This document shows positions 11,901 through 21,828 of a stretch of DNA of 64,000 nucleotides, piece by piece (the stretch's first letter is position 1; every line of letters begins with the position of its first letter). Under the pieces are notes generated by a model. It had not been told where the DNA came from. It did not search any database and worked only from the letters and a program-made list of their open reading frames with translations. The stretch lies in NCBI GenBank assembly GCA_000328365.1, contig KB307554.1, positions 106,202 to 170,201 of the forward strand, read 5' to 3'. This stretch comes from Capitella teleta (Eukaryota; Annelida; Polychaeta; Capitellidae). Made by a program: the position numbers and the translations under genes.

Positions 11901-12866
11901 ATGAAGCAGGTTCATATTTGCTAACTCTCCGTACGTGTTGAATATCTCTTCACCCTGAATCACAAGTTTTCGCAACGCCATTCATCATGACGACCGACCT
12001 CTGAACCTCACCTTCTGAATATCCTGTGTGGCCACCATTTTGAGGGAGGAGGATCCCTTTGGGAAATCTAGGCGAGCAGAGTTCTTGGCGACATGGTTCA
12101 AGATGTCTGCCATGGGGACCATCATGGGCTGAGGCATGAGGTCATGCTCATCTCCACTGAGGTCATCCGAGTCATCCAGATCAGGAGACGGAGGAGGTTC
12201 TGTGAAGCTGTAAGCCATCACAAAAGCAACCATCTTCTTGTAGAACTTGAGACACTTGCATTCGTCACTGAGGCAGCAATATTTATGAAATCGTCAAATG
12301 AAATAAAACTAAAATACCTGAACACATTAGAGTGCTTTTGAATAAAAGGCAGAACGAGGTCGTTGAACTCCTTTGAGATGTTGAGCAGATCGCTTTCAAC
12401 CAACGAGGGAATACCCGTGCCTTTCAGCTCCCGCTTCACTTCATCACTGATTAAAAACATCATTCAGAAGACGAAAGCAGAGCAGCTGAGGCTGACCTAG
12501 ACCAGAACATCGGCAGATCCAGTTGATCAAAATCAGGGACCAGGTCGAAGTAGGGTTTCCATCTGGAGGAGGGCGACGTGTATTCATACATAAGGGTAAT
12601 CAGCAGAGGCACCCAGCGACTCGCTTCTTGGAGACTGTCAGCTTCTGAGAGTAGAGCGAACATCATTATTACAGAAATGAAGCCACTAACAAGCAATTAA
12701 CCTTTGACCTGATAGCAGTACCTTCATTTAACAGCACGCCAATTGTGGAGTTTTGTGGAGTTAAGAGCAGAGAACGTGGAATCTCAAATATCGTGTCTCC
12801 CTGTGAGATATCACTTGTGGCCACCATTCCATATTGCGCACACACTCCAACATCCGTCACACAAAC
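8960..12866 (-). CDS. SETD6: SETD6, SET-domain protein-lysine methyltransferase
   Basis: Ten exons splice in phase to 427 codons including the stop: 12722-12866, 12497-12644, 12318-12446, 12012-12267, 11856-11954, 11622-11720, 11478-11561, 9279-9384, 9178-9223, 8960-9128. Most introns are 48-77 bp; one is 135 bp and one 2.1 kb. Signatures follow human SETD6 in order: [50 protein letters not shown], the SET core VPMADILNH and [20 protein letters not shown], then the Rubisco-LSMT-like substrate domain with [20 protein letters not shown] and the C-terminal [20 protein letters not shown]. Human SETD6 monomethylates nuclear substrates such as RelA. The N-terminal exon (about 25-45 residues before VCVTDVG) was not found; a nearby FRWHCSFDDN frame at about 13.0 kb has the wrong splice phase. 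An acidic [14 protein letters not shown] insert sits before the SET core. Confidence 0.93.
9385..11477. repeat. Large SETD6 intron with dispersed repeat
   Basis: This 2.1 kb intron is far larger than the gene's other introns. Parts are built of recurring GCGAG/CTCGC-containing phrases, e.g. TTAGGCGAGTAC near 9608, GCTCGCCTATAGC near 10928 and GGGCGAGTAAATAC near 11402. The 10040-10220 stretch (CTCCACTCAATTAATCTCCA, CCAATTAAATTGCAG) resembles a second copy at about 16735-16915. It is therefore likely to be an inserted, unclassified repeat. No transposase or RT frame is visible. Confidence 0.5.
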
Positions 12867-13178
12867 CTGAGGAGCAAAAAAAAAACGTGAAAGGAACGTG
12901 AAGGAAATGTGAAGGGAATGTTTCACTTGGTGGCATGAAAGAAAATGAAAAGAGGAGAGTCACCAGTATTAGTGGGCAATTTGTTATCATCAAAAGAACA
13001 GTGCCACCTGAAATTCTCAACTTCTTTCTCCAAGTAAACATTCAAGTCGAAGACATATAATAAGTTAATAACTCGTATATTCATTTTCATACTTCGGCAA
13101 TGATTTATTTAAAATTTTTTTTTTTAAATCAAGGTATTAAGGTATCTAGGAGTAGTACAGTATTAATGTATTTCACGC

Positions 13179-13586
13179 ATGTGTGCATTAACTGCAAAAC
13201 TTGGTCATTGCATGGACTGTAAAAAGTGCTGGGCAGCTAGCGCGGAAGATGGTGTATTCGATGGCAAGAATTTTCTATGCCATGGGCTGCAACAGCCGGC
13301 AAACGATGATGCCATAAGAAAATGGGAAGAAGGACCTGCCATGCTGAAGATGTGGACCAAGATCATGACCGCCTCAATGCGCCATAAGGTCTCGACTGCC
13401 TATGCTGCTTTGGACATGTCACCAGCTGATCAAAGTAATGTCATCGACCACATGGGCCATGAAGCATCAGTAAATCAGGACAACTATCAGTGCCCAGTTG
13501 CTAAACATGAAGTAAATGTGATGGGGAAGCTGCTGAGCACTATATCAGGTGATGGTGAGCTCATAGATCATGGAACTGCACTATAA
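13179..13586 (+). pseudogene. Broken tyrosine-recombinase-like remnant (Crypton/DIRS-type)
   Basis: A 135-codon frame whose second half carries the layout of a tyrosine recombinase catalytic end: SMRHKVSTAYAALD in the place of the H-x-x-R helix, then VIDHMGHEASVNQDNYQC for the [LM]GH box and the tyrosine. The order and spacing resemble a large invertebrate family ending in LR-K-x-x-T ... HLGHD-x-x-VH-x-x-FYR. The N-terminal half is not recognisable and the rest of an element is not seen nearby, so it is treated as a fossil fragment. Whether the source was a Crypton, a DIRS-type element or a domesticated host copy cannot be decided here. Confidence 0.45.
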
Positions 13587-13639
13587 TATTATTTAATTTG
13601 AATCAATTTCTATATTCAATTTAGCTGAGAATCCGACGG

Positions 13640-14536
13640 AGGAGTATCGACAAGGTAACTCATCTGATCAACAAGTAGTGATAGGGAAAACAAAATCGCA
13701 GAGCTCAGCCCTCATCACAGGGGTACCTCAAGAATCCGTCCCAGGTCCTCTCTTGTTCGCTCTCTACGTCCTTCCACTCAAGCAGATAGTCGAGAAATAC
13801 GCTGACGACACGCAGCTTTACACCCAACTGAACATCGCAGATCAATCAAATGACACTCCCGACGCAGATGTCATGAAAATGGAATGCTGCATTAAAGAAA
13901 TACGCGAATGGATGAGACTAAACAGACTGAAGCTAAATGACAAGAAAACGGAACTCCTCATAATAGCCACAAAGCACAACCTGAAGAAACTGAGCAACAT
14001 CACAATGAGTAAATGACTATTGGAGATGACGTCATCAGATCATCCTCATCGTTCCCAATGTCATCCGATATGAAGGCCAGCAAAGTACCGGTATAAAGTT
14101 ATAAACCATAATGGTACACGCCTGTGGAATGCGTTGCCCCTGAATATTAGCTCCAAGCAAAGCAAAGAGACTTTTAAGAATATGTTAAAACGTGTTTATT
14201 CACAAGTACATTCGTATAGCATTTCAGCTATTTTATATGTAATAGGTGTGGTGTGGTTTTTAGCCCAGGAGGACGAGGCTCCTGCCATAGGTTTTCTTAC
14301 CATGTTTACAGCACCTGATCACAAAGATAGACATGTAGCAGGCAAACGAATTGTTCTTTACAATTGCATTTTTTATCTGAATGAATGAATTATTGTCAAT
14401 GTTCACTTTCTGTACCATCACATAACAATGTTGAAAGTGTAAATGTGCCGTACATAATTATATTATTATAGTGCTTTGGAACTATCATTGTATTTAGCAC
14501 TTTAATATAATAAAATTTATTTATTTATTTATTTAA
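13640..14536 (+). mobile_element. Truncated CR1/L2-group LINE (RT and 3' tail)
   Basis: The plus strand (13678-14016) encodes part of a reverse transcriptase: [20 protein letters not shown], then [12 protein letters not shown] with the catalytic F/YADD box, then [19 protein letters not shown]. The stretch usually found between LYVLPL and YADD is mostly missing, so there is an internal deletion. From about 14100 another frame gives NGTRLWNALPLNISSKQSKE and TFKNMLK, the standard C-terminus of ORF2. The element ends in a (TTTA)n tail at 14517-14536. There is no endonuclease part, so it is 5' truncated, as is typical of target-primed insertion. Several frame changes make it dead. Confidence 0.8.
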
Positions 14537-14593
14537 ATGCCAGTGCACTGAGTTCAATTTTGTGTTTATTGAAAAGTTTGTATTCAGACATAC

Positions 14594-15450
14594 ATGAATA
14601 AATCGCAGATGAGTCACAGAATCGAGAGGTGTATTTCATCTAAGAAAAGCCTTGAGAGTGGGTCTCACAGGCCAATATCAGTTCCACGAAAATTTAATAG
14701 CACATGTAATTATGAATATATAAACTTTGCCTATGCATGTAAACCATTCGGCAGAGCGTGCACGGAATTGCTTCCATCTCCTAAAAAGCAATCGGCAATA
14801 CTGAGGCATCAAACACTTCAGATGGAATCAGCGACGCTGAGGGGTCAGAAAGTTCGGGAGTTGAGCATTTGGAAGAGATGGTCGAGCTTGAAATGAGGAC
14901 TGATTGGGATGCTTACAAAATGTCAGCTGGGTTGACATGGGTGAGAAGATTGTACTGGAAGGGCTCAGGTGACAAGGTCAGAGATCTTCTTGAGAAAACA
15001 GATCTCAAAACTGACAATCATTGGAAAACTGCCATTGATGGACCACATGTACCTTAGGGTGACATCCAGACTGCTCATGCTTCCCAGGTGGATTACCTCC
15101 TGATGACGGCAGCCAAGATGAGGATGTCAGGCATGAGCCTGAATGACTGCCACACCTTCATTGCTTCGATTGTATTCTTCAGCTTTGGAAGGGACATTGG
15201 TAGAGATGCTAAGAAATCATGGTGGAGGAGTCATGCTGTCAGTGCAATCAAGCACAGGATCAGCGATGTACTCCACGAGAGGTTTAAGCTCTCTGCAAGA
15301 GAACCCTTCGTTTGACTCATCCATAAGATTCACCAGGGCGGCATCCACCATGTTTCCAACATTATCGGCAATGTCAATTCTTAACGTGAAAGATCAGACC
15401 CTCAGGAGTGTAGGAGCTACTCCACTACCCCAGGGGAGCTAACCTGATCC
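14594..15450 (+). other. Unassigned ORF fragments
   Basis: Frames at 14594-14896, 14869-15057 and 15088-15315 give short products without recognised domains, e.g. DYLLMTAAKMRMSGMSLNDC followed by HTFIASIVFFSFGRDIGRDA. They sit next to the recombinase remnant and could belong to the same decayed element, but nothing confirms it. Intron-like joins were not convincing. Confidence 0.2.
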
Positions 15451-16734
15451 TATCATTTCGCTGTAGACTAGTCACTAGTGTGTCAGCTAGTCACTAGCCA
15501 ACTAGGTCACAGATGTCCGCTAGTTTAGTAATACTAATTTGCTATTACCCAGTCTCGAAGCAATATCACACGACCCATCTCATATATCACACCAGACTAA
15601 AAAGTGATGGCTATCAGTATTAGATATGAGATGCCCAGCCTCTGGCTAAATAATCTGGCCAAATAATTTTAGCTATCCAGTGTTGGCCAATGCTTGTCTC
15701 GCAGGCGCTTGTCTCGCAGATTGAACTCCTTGCTCTCATCAGGGAAACCCTGTGGCATCGACAGGGATTCCCATTTTTTTCCACAGAGTTTTGGCGCAAA
15801 GTTTGGCATTTTCGAGTCAGCGTCGATGGCGACCAGTGAAGCGCTCTTTTTGTAAGCACGTTTCACCAATTTATACAACAGTAACAAGTAACACTTCAAC
15901 CACTTTCTACAACAGTACTACGACTACATAATCGAATCCGATGGAGCAGAATAAAAAACTAGTGATTATATTCTAGATTATTATCCTTCTATCATCATCG
16001 ATTATCATTCATAATTCAACAATTGTTTGAATTCTTTATTAGTTTTATTTCCTTTTATTGATTGAGGAAGAATCAGGCCTCCATTTCTGAGGTTGTTGCC
16101 AGAAGATTACTATTTACTTATTACATTAGTTTTAATAATTATTACTCATTTAATATACTTAATATTATTTTTATTTTCAATAGAGTGTGATACCTGCATA
16201 GACGAATAAAATAAGGATAATTCAGATAAGCTAGCTAGATTATAATTAAAATACTTTTCAATTTATACTTGCGATTAAATTGTTACCACAATGACCCTGA
16301 CCTTCATGAAACCTTGCTCAAGAATATTACTTCGTATGATGAAATTATATGCTTTAAATATTCTTTGGTGATTTCAATGTAACTGTTATATCAAGAATTT
16401 AATATACAGTATCATACACCTTATACAATATCCAAATTGTAAATGTTGTTGCTTAAAGTCAAGGGCATGAGGTATCTGTACATAATTTATAATTAGAGAA
16501 CCCCCAAAACCCATGTAATGCATTAGCGTAGTAGCATATACCATTAGGAATGAAGCAGGCGGTAAAAAGGATCTCACAAACGATCACATGAAGCCAATTA
16601 AAGATATTTATTGTTTGAAAAAATCTGTGATGGTTGTCTGCTTAGCGGCATTATTCAATATGCTTGTGATAAGCCGTTTTATCAAGCCCAATCTGTGAAG
16701 TTCATCTTTATTTTATTGCTTTGCTGCCTCCGAC
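15451..16734. other. Intergenic AT-rich DNA, no gene seen
   Basis: A short run of CTAGTCACTAG-type repeats occurs at about 15465-15510. The rest is AT-rich with stop-dense frames. Confidence 0.35.
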
Positions 16735-17040
16735 TCCTCGAATCTCCTGAAATATAGCATTAATGCGCGCACGTGCTGCTTCGCTTCCCCGCCAAGACTT
16801 CCTTCGCTAACTCAGATCTCGCTTCTCCACTAGATTGATCTCCATTCACAACTTCGTCATCTCGTTCTTTCAGCTCCTGAACATCGCTTAACCCAGCGAC
16901 CAATTAAATTAAAGACTTAACAGAATTTTTGCCTGCGATTTTAACGCTTAACAAGTTAATTAAACAACGCGAATCGCCTTTAAACAAACGGGGAGGCGCC
17001 AGTTGTTGTTAAACTGACCCGACTTCAAAGAAATTGCCGA
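16735..17040. repeat. Second copy of the dispersed repeat in the SETD6 intron
   Basis: Shares an ordered series of short phrases with 10040-10220: CTCCGA...TCTCC near the start, then CTCCACTAGATTGATCTCCA, then CCAATTAAATTAAAG, then GTTAAACTGACCCG. Divergence is high, so the copies are old or only partly homologous. Confidence 0.4.
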
Positions 17041-17277
17041 CAATTAGTGTGTCGTGGCTGATGTTTGTTTTCGACACACTATTTGGGGGGCGGATTACAT
17101 GTGTTATTTACAATGGTAAAGTGTAGATTCGTTCCCTAGAATCGTGGTCGGAGGCGGATTAACGAAAAGGGCACATTACATGACACAATTAACATTACAA
17201 ATGATTCGTTCCTGAAATTTTATGGCGGATTACGAAAAGGGCGGATTACATGACGGCGGATAAACGAGGTCTGACTG
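17041..17277. mobile_element. pogo/Tigger-like right-terminal fragment
   Basis: The stretch contains three copies of GGCGGATTA and ends GGATAAACGAGGTCTGACTG followed by TA at 17278-17279. This is the complement of the pogo/Tigger type terminus CAGTCAGACCTCGTTTATCC. No matching left end was found in the window, so it is a truncated copy or one whose left end has decayed. Confidence 0.55.
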
Positions 17278-17279
17278 TA

Positions 17280-18026
17280 CATGTTAAACATTTAACCATT
17301 TTTACTTTTGTGCAATGTACGTTCCAAATAGAGGTATCGATATCCGCTCGTTTACTTGTAATTTCCGCGAACAGCAAATCGTGGCCTTCACAACAATAGC
17401 TGGCCTGGTAGCTCCAAGGCGACTCCCGGGAAATGCACGCATTCATCGCTCCGAGAAATGAGTTCAAGAGTCGCACGCTTGTAATGCAATTTCCCCAATT
17501 TTGAAAAGTATATTTAACCAATTTATTGAATTTGTTATGGACTTATTTACAATAGGAAGCTCAGGTATAGATCGATATCGGATGCAATGCTCGCTCGCAA
17601 TTGGAAAAAAAAAATATCTATATCGCTCCCCACTCAAAAGTATCGAGTGATATTGATATCGGCAATATCAGGCCCATCCCAAGTTCCAGAGTTTTGGTAA
17701 TTGACTAGTTTTAACTTTTAAGGGGGGGAAACAGTACATCTGTTGCGTTTCTCCATTATAATTATACGTGGTTGACACGCTGCATTTGCAAGCAGAATTC
17801 AGCTAATGGTACTAACGGGTGAACTCTCATCACTGATGAAGACTTCATGTTTAAACTCGTGTGAAATGCTGATGTTGATGTGAATGGTTATGAGAATGCA
17901 CATATCACACGAGAAGTGGTGGCAAATCCGTGTGCAAATAACAATTGATAATTCTCCAGGGAGTGCATTACTGCCTATATTTTAAGTTTATATATTAAAA
18001 CTTCATGCATGCATACAGCATTAATA
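17280..18026. other. Intergenic, no gene seen
   Basis: Contains ATCGATATCG-like direct and inverted motifs around 17336, 17573 and 17660 but no gene. A minus-strand frame at 17246-17521 is not recognised. Confidence 0.3.
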
Positions 18027-18226
18027 CAGTCATTTGCATAAATTTAAGACCACCTTGTCAATAGTGCCAGAATCAAAGCTTTTGCTCTGCTGATTCTATA
18101 TGTTCGATTGTTGCCGTGGTAACTATGCACATTTGTATTCTAAGCCTTTCACTTCCTGTTTCACACTGATTTGGTCAGATTTTCAATTGTTTTCACTCCA
18201 AAGGAAGCTGTTTATACCCCCCTGAA

Positions 18227-19084
18227 ATGGGCCGAAAAGCATCACTAACGCCAACTAAAAAAGCTCAAATAGTTGCGCTGAATGACTTGGGATACTCAGA
18301 ACGCAAAATAGCAATGAAACTGACCTGTAGCAAGACTGCAGTCCACACAGCTTTGGCGAATCATCGAGTTAGAGGCAGCTACACAGACCAGAAGAGAACA
18401 GGAAGACCCCGAAAAACGACCCCCCAAGATGATCGAGTCATCAGGCGAGCTGTTGTGAAGTCTCCATCCTCTTCCCTGACAAAATTAAGATCAATCTTGC
18501 TCGACAGAGGTGTCAGATTGGATAAATCCACCATCTCAAGAAGGTGCAGCAAAGATTTTGGGCTTAAGTCAAGAATCCCAGCGAGAAAACCACGTCTCAC
18601 CCCTCTAATGCGACAGAAGCGAATTGCCTTTGCCAAGANNNNNNNNNNNNNNNNNNNNNNNNNNNNNNNNNNNNNNNNNNNNNNNNNNACCACCTAAAGT
18701 GACATGAACGGAGAAAGATACAAGAATATGCTCAGAGATGGCCTGAAGAAGCAAATGAAAGAGAAGAAGTGTTCGATCTTCATGCAAGATGGTGCTCCTT
18801 GCCACAGATGCAAGCTTGTCAAGACATACCTCCAGAGTGCCAAGATCAAGCTCCTTGATTGGCCAGGGAACAGTCCAGACCTCAACCCCATCGAGAATTT
18901 GTGGAGCTACATGAAGGACAAAGTTGCTGAGAAACGCCCATCCAATGCTCAAGACTTGAGGAGTGTAATAGAGAAGATTTGGCGAGATAACATCACCCCT
19001 GACTATTGTGATGCCTTGATCAGAAGCATGCCTCGTAGAATCCAATCCGTTCTATCAAGCAAAGGTGGACACACCAAGTACTGA
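18227..19084 (+). CDS. Tc1 transposase, interrupted by assembly gap
   Basis: The N-terminal half (from MGRKASLTPTKKAQIVALND) has the paired helix-turn-helix domains: SERKIAMKLTCSKTAVHTAL, then the GRPRK AT-hook-like linker (TGRPRKTTPQDDR), then the second HTH with TKLRSILLDRGV. The C-terminal half carries FMQDGAPCH and LNPIENLW, giving D-34-residues-E as in DD34E Tc1 enzymes, and ends SVLSSKGGHTKY. The first catalytic Asp and about 70-80 residues fall in the gap. In the stated register a TAA (18695-18697) follows the gap immediately, but bases at gap edges are unreliable. Otherwise the frame is intact. The enzyme would cut and paste its element at TA sites. Confidence 0.9.
18639..18688. other. 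Assembly gap (50 N)
   Basis: A run of exactly 50 N inside the transposase gene. By comparison with Tc1 transposases the missing sequence should be nearer 200-240 bp, so the gap is a fixed-size placeholder. Confidence 0.98.
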
Positions 19085-19261
19085 AATGGATAATTCACAA
19101 ATGTTTATATTGTTCTATTGTCATTATAATTAAAGTTTCTTAAGAAGTATATTATTTTCCTGTTTCCTTCTTTTTTTAATCATGAAAATCGACTCACAGA
19201 CTCCATATAATAACTAAAAACGCATTCTGACAAAGTGGTCTTAAATTTATGCAAATGACTG

Positions 19262-19507
19262 TATAAATATTTAATGCACACAAACGCACAACATAACAGG
19301 CTACGGTAGAGCATGCAGGATGAAGACCCTTGGGATTTACTTATAAGACCACAGGGGGAATCCCGGTCCCGGGCTTCAGTTCTGGCCTGGGGCCCGTATC
19401 ACCCGAATGGGTTGTGTGGAGCCGTAAAATCCAATGTTGTGGAAACCTGGATATGAAATGACAGTCAGGCTACATGCATGCCATTACTTAATAAGCATGT
19501 ATTTCAG
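19262..19507. other. Short spacer between Tc1 element and DUF4806-like exons
   Basis: Non-coding; holds a GC-rich stretch near 19355-19430 with the palindrome-like CCCGGTCCCGGG. Could contain the 5' UTR of the following gene. Confidence 0.3.
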
Positions 19508-20125
19508 AACCCGTTTCACAGATGCCTAATGAATCAACTTCCTTGCTACCGGTACTTGAAATGTTAATGTTGCAATCAGCAGAGCAGCCCAAACAGCTTG
19601 GTAAGCAGTTCTATGCATCGTTTTCAATATATTATGGTTCTTTTCGTTTTCTTCTTCTCTATTCTTTATTTCTCCTAGAAGCGCTAGTGGCAATACTGAT
19701 TGAGCTAAAGGAGAGAATCATCCACCTGCAAGGTGGGGTGGACCGCCTTGAAGTCCCCACAAGGAGAAACCACAGAAGCAGTCACCTCCCTCTTCGAAAT
19801 CCTGCAATTCGACAAGGAGGGGGAGTTTGACAACTTCTGCAGTGGACTTACAGAAGAGCGCAAAAGGAAACAGGTGTTGAGTGGGGTCATTGATTGAGAC
19901 AGAATAATGCCTGTTGTGTTCTTATAGGTTACATACTGGGCCATAAGGTATAGTCAACAAAACATCGACGAGGTTGTGAGAAAGATATTAGCCTCCCTGG
20001 TCACCGACAATGCGATCGCCAAGTACAACCACATAGCCTCCACAGGAGCGGTGGATCTCCAATGCTGGAGCTCGCTCAACTCGAGCTGCGAAGATTGCCG
20101 GCCAAAGACTTACCATTTTAATTGA
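19508..20125 (+). CDS. Small spliced DUF4806-like gene or recent pseudogene
   Basis: Three blocks with good splice signals. Exon 1 follows tttcag (AG 19506-19507), has ATG at 19522 and ends at 19600 before gtaagc. Exon 2 starts 19679 after tctcctag and ends 19873 before gtgttg. Exon 3 starts 19928 after cttatag and stops TGA at 20123-20125. Introns are 78 and 54 bp. Products: LPVLEMLMLQSAEQPKQL with EALVAILIELKERI (coiled coil), then ETTEAVTSLFEILQFDKEGE and FDNFCSGLTEERKRKQ, then VRKILASLVTDNAIAKYN. The coiled coil plus LA-K-x-(F/Y)N end resembles DUF4806 proteins of invertebrates; the middle weakly recalls the second half of a CARD. The two parts of exon 2 are in different frames near 19735, so there is a frameshift, a sequence error or an unrecognised splice. 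Function unknown. Confidence 0.4.
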
Positions 20126-21612
20126 TTTGATTGAATAATAATTATTGAATGCAATTTAAACTGTTCTCTGGACGTCTTTCTTTCATTAATGAAAGCACAG
20201 CAATATGACATAATTAATATTCAGTTAATGCACATGTAATTAAATAACAGATTATGCAAATGATATGTAAATTAGCCAATGTCAAAGTTGACTAACACTA
20301 TTAGTGTTGTTGTGGCTATCCCATGGATAATCTGGTAACCAACGGTGACCCATCAGTGAACTAACACGATGGCTGCGTGTGAGTCTTGTGATAGCCATCC
20401 CGTGAGACATCCGGTTGACCCATCAGCGAGCTAAAACTCTGAGCTATGATGATGGCTATATTCGCGCTTCAATTTTAGTCAAGCGTGAGCCATGAGGCTG
20501 ACATCAGTGATAGCTATCTCTGATATCAAATTCGAGACTGGATAATCTATTACCTTAGCTGACCTACAACAGCGAGACCCAGGAATCCCGCTGTACGGTA
20601 AACGCATTTAAGCCCAGTTTGCGAATCAAGATTTCTAGAATTCTACGCTTGTAATGAGATTTAGGAAGGTACCAGGGGCTGCAGAGTAATGTAAGGTAGA
20701 GCCTGGTACCAAATAATAATTACGTCCGAAACCAGTACCATAAACCTACTTAAAATGGATCTGCAATGAAAAAAGTGACATAACTGATAACAGGTTTCTC
20801 CCCACTTTTCGATTGTTGTGTCACATGACCTGCTCTCTATGTGTTATAAATAAACCAGAGCACTGCGCCTGCGTAGTGCAATGTAAACATACACGCATGT
20901 GCACACAATTTTCCCGTGCTAAGCAGTTCAACATCATTGATGATTGAACATGCGGCCTATCTTTCCTTCAAATCCTTGAAGTTGTGCACGTGATTTATAC
21001 CAAGTTTTCACAAAGGAATACGAATAAATTATTATTACGCAATATTTTGTGCATCACCAATCAGTATATGAACAATCTTATTTATTTTCATTTGAAAGTC
21101 GTGAGAGAAGTTTGAGCGGGAAAGTGAAGCATGTGCGCTTGTTTACAGCGCAGTGCGCAAGATACAGACCTCGCCCGAGATTCTGTGCTATCCACACAAC
21201 TACACACTACAGACATGACAAGTGACATACGTCAATTATTACCGCAAAAAAATACCCACTCTGTCGCTCAGAAGCAGTTGTTCGTTCCTGCACCACTCCA
21301 AAAAAGTTTCTGATTTGTTATCGAGTCGAGATTTCTTGCACGATGGAGCATTTTCAAATTCAGCGTTTCTTTTCGTGGGCGCCGCCATCTTTTATTTGCT
21401 TTGAAACTATGACCGTTTGTTAGAAGTTATGTGCATATTCAAATGAGGGGAAATCCCGTTTTAGCGCAAACCCGAGGGCGCCGTTTTACCTTACCTTATC
21501 TTAGGATACCTTACTAATCGAAGGATTGTTCATCCTCTGTGATCACATCTCTTCTTTCTCTTCTTTTTATTTTCATTGTTCATGTGTGGTGGTGGTGGTT
21601 GGGGCTTCCCAA
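20126..21612. other. Intergenic with imperfect repeats and a hairpin
   Basis: From about 20310 to 20470 similar phrases recur: GGCTATCCCATGG / AGCCATCCCGTGAG, then GACCCATCAGTGAACTAA / GACCCATCAGCGAGCTAA. A 9-bp perfect inverted repeat (GGTACCAGG at 20668-20676, CCTGGTACC at 20702-20710) encloses a 25-nt loop. No gene was recognised. Confidence 0.45.
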
Positions 21613-21828
21613 TCACAGCCCACGGGGTGTTATGACAGTCACCATGCAGTGCCGCGATCCCATTATTCTGTTTTTAAAATTGTCTCGAGATGAGGCAACT
21701 ACTAGTGTGACATTTTCTGGAATAAAATTCCAGCTAGATATTATTTTGTGCGAGAACGTCTTATGCCAAAAGCGTGGTTTTGAGTATGTGATTGTCCCCT
21801 GGTTGGGGCTAGTGCCTTTCCACTTCAC
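21613..21828 (-). mobile_element. Jockey/CR1-group LINE C-terminal fragment
   Basis: The minus-strand frame reads KPRFWHKTFSHKIISSWNFI, then PENVTLVVASSRDNFKNRIM. This fits the conserved F-x-x-R-V-I-x-x-W-N-x-L-P ... FK-x-R-L end of non-LTR retrotransposon ORF2 proteins. It is a different subfamily from the 14 kb and 27 kb fragments. No other part of the element is visible. Confidence 0.6.

Larger units (their letters stand above)
18027..19261 (+). mobile_element. Tc1-family DNA transposon with perfect TIRs
   Basis: Identical 27-bp inverted repeats bound the element: 18027-18053 begins CAGTCATTTGCATAAATTTA and 19235-19261 is its exact complement. Both ends are flanked by TA (18025-18026 and 19262-19263), the Tc1/mariner target. 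It carries a single transposase gene. Perfect termini and a near-complete transposase point to a recent insertion. Its apparent length of 1,235 bp is too short, because a placeholder gap replaces part of the gene. Confidence 0.95.
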
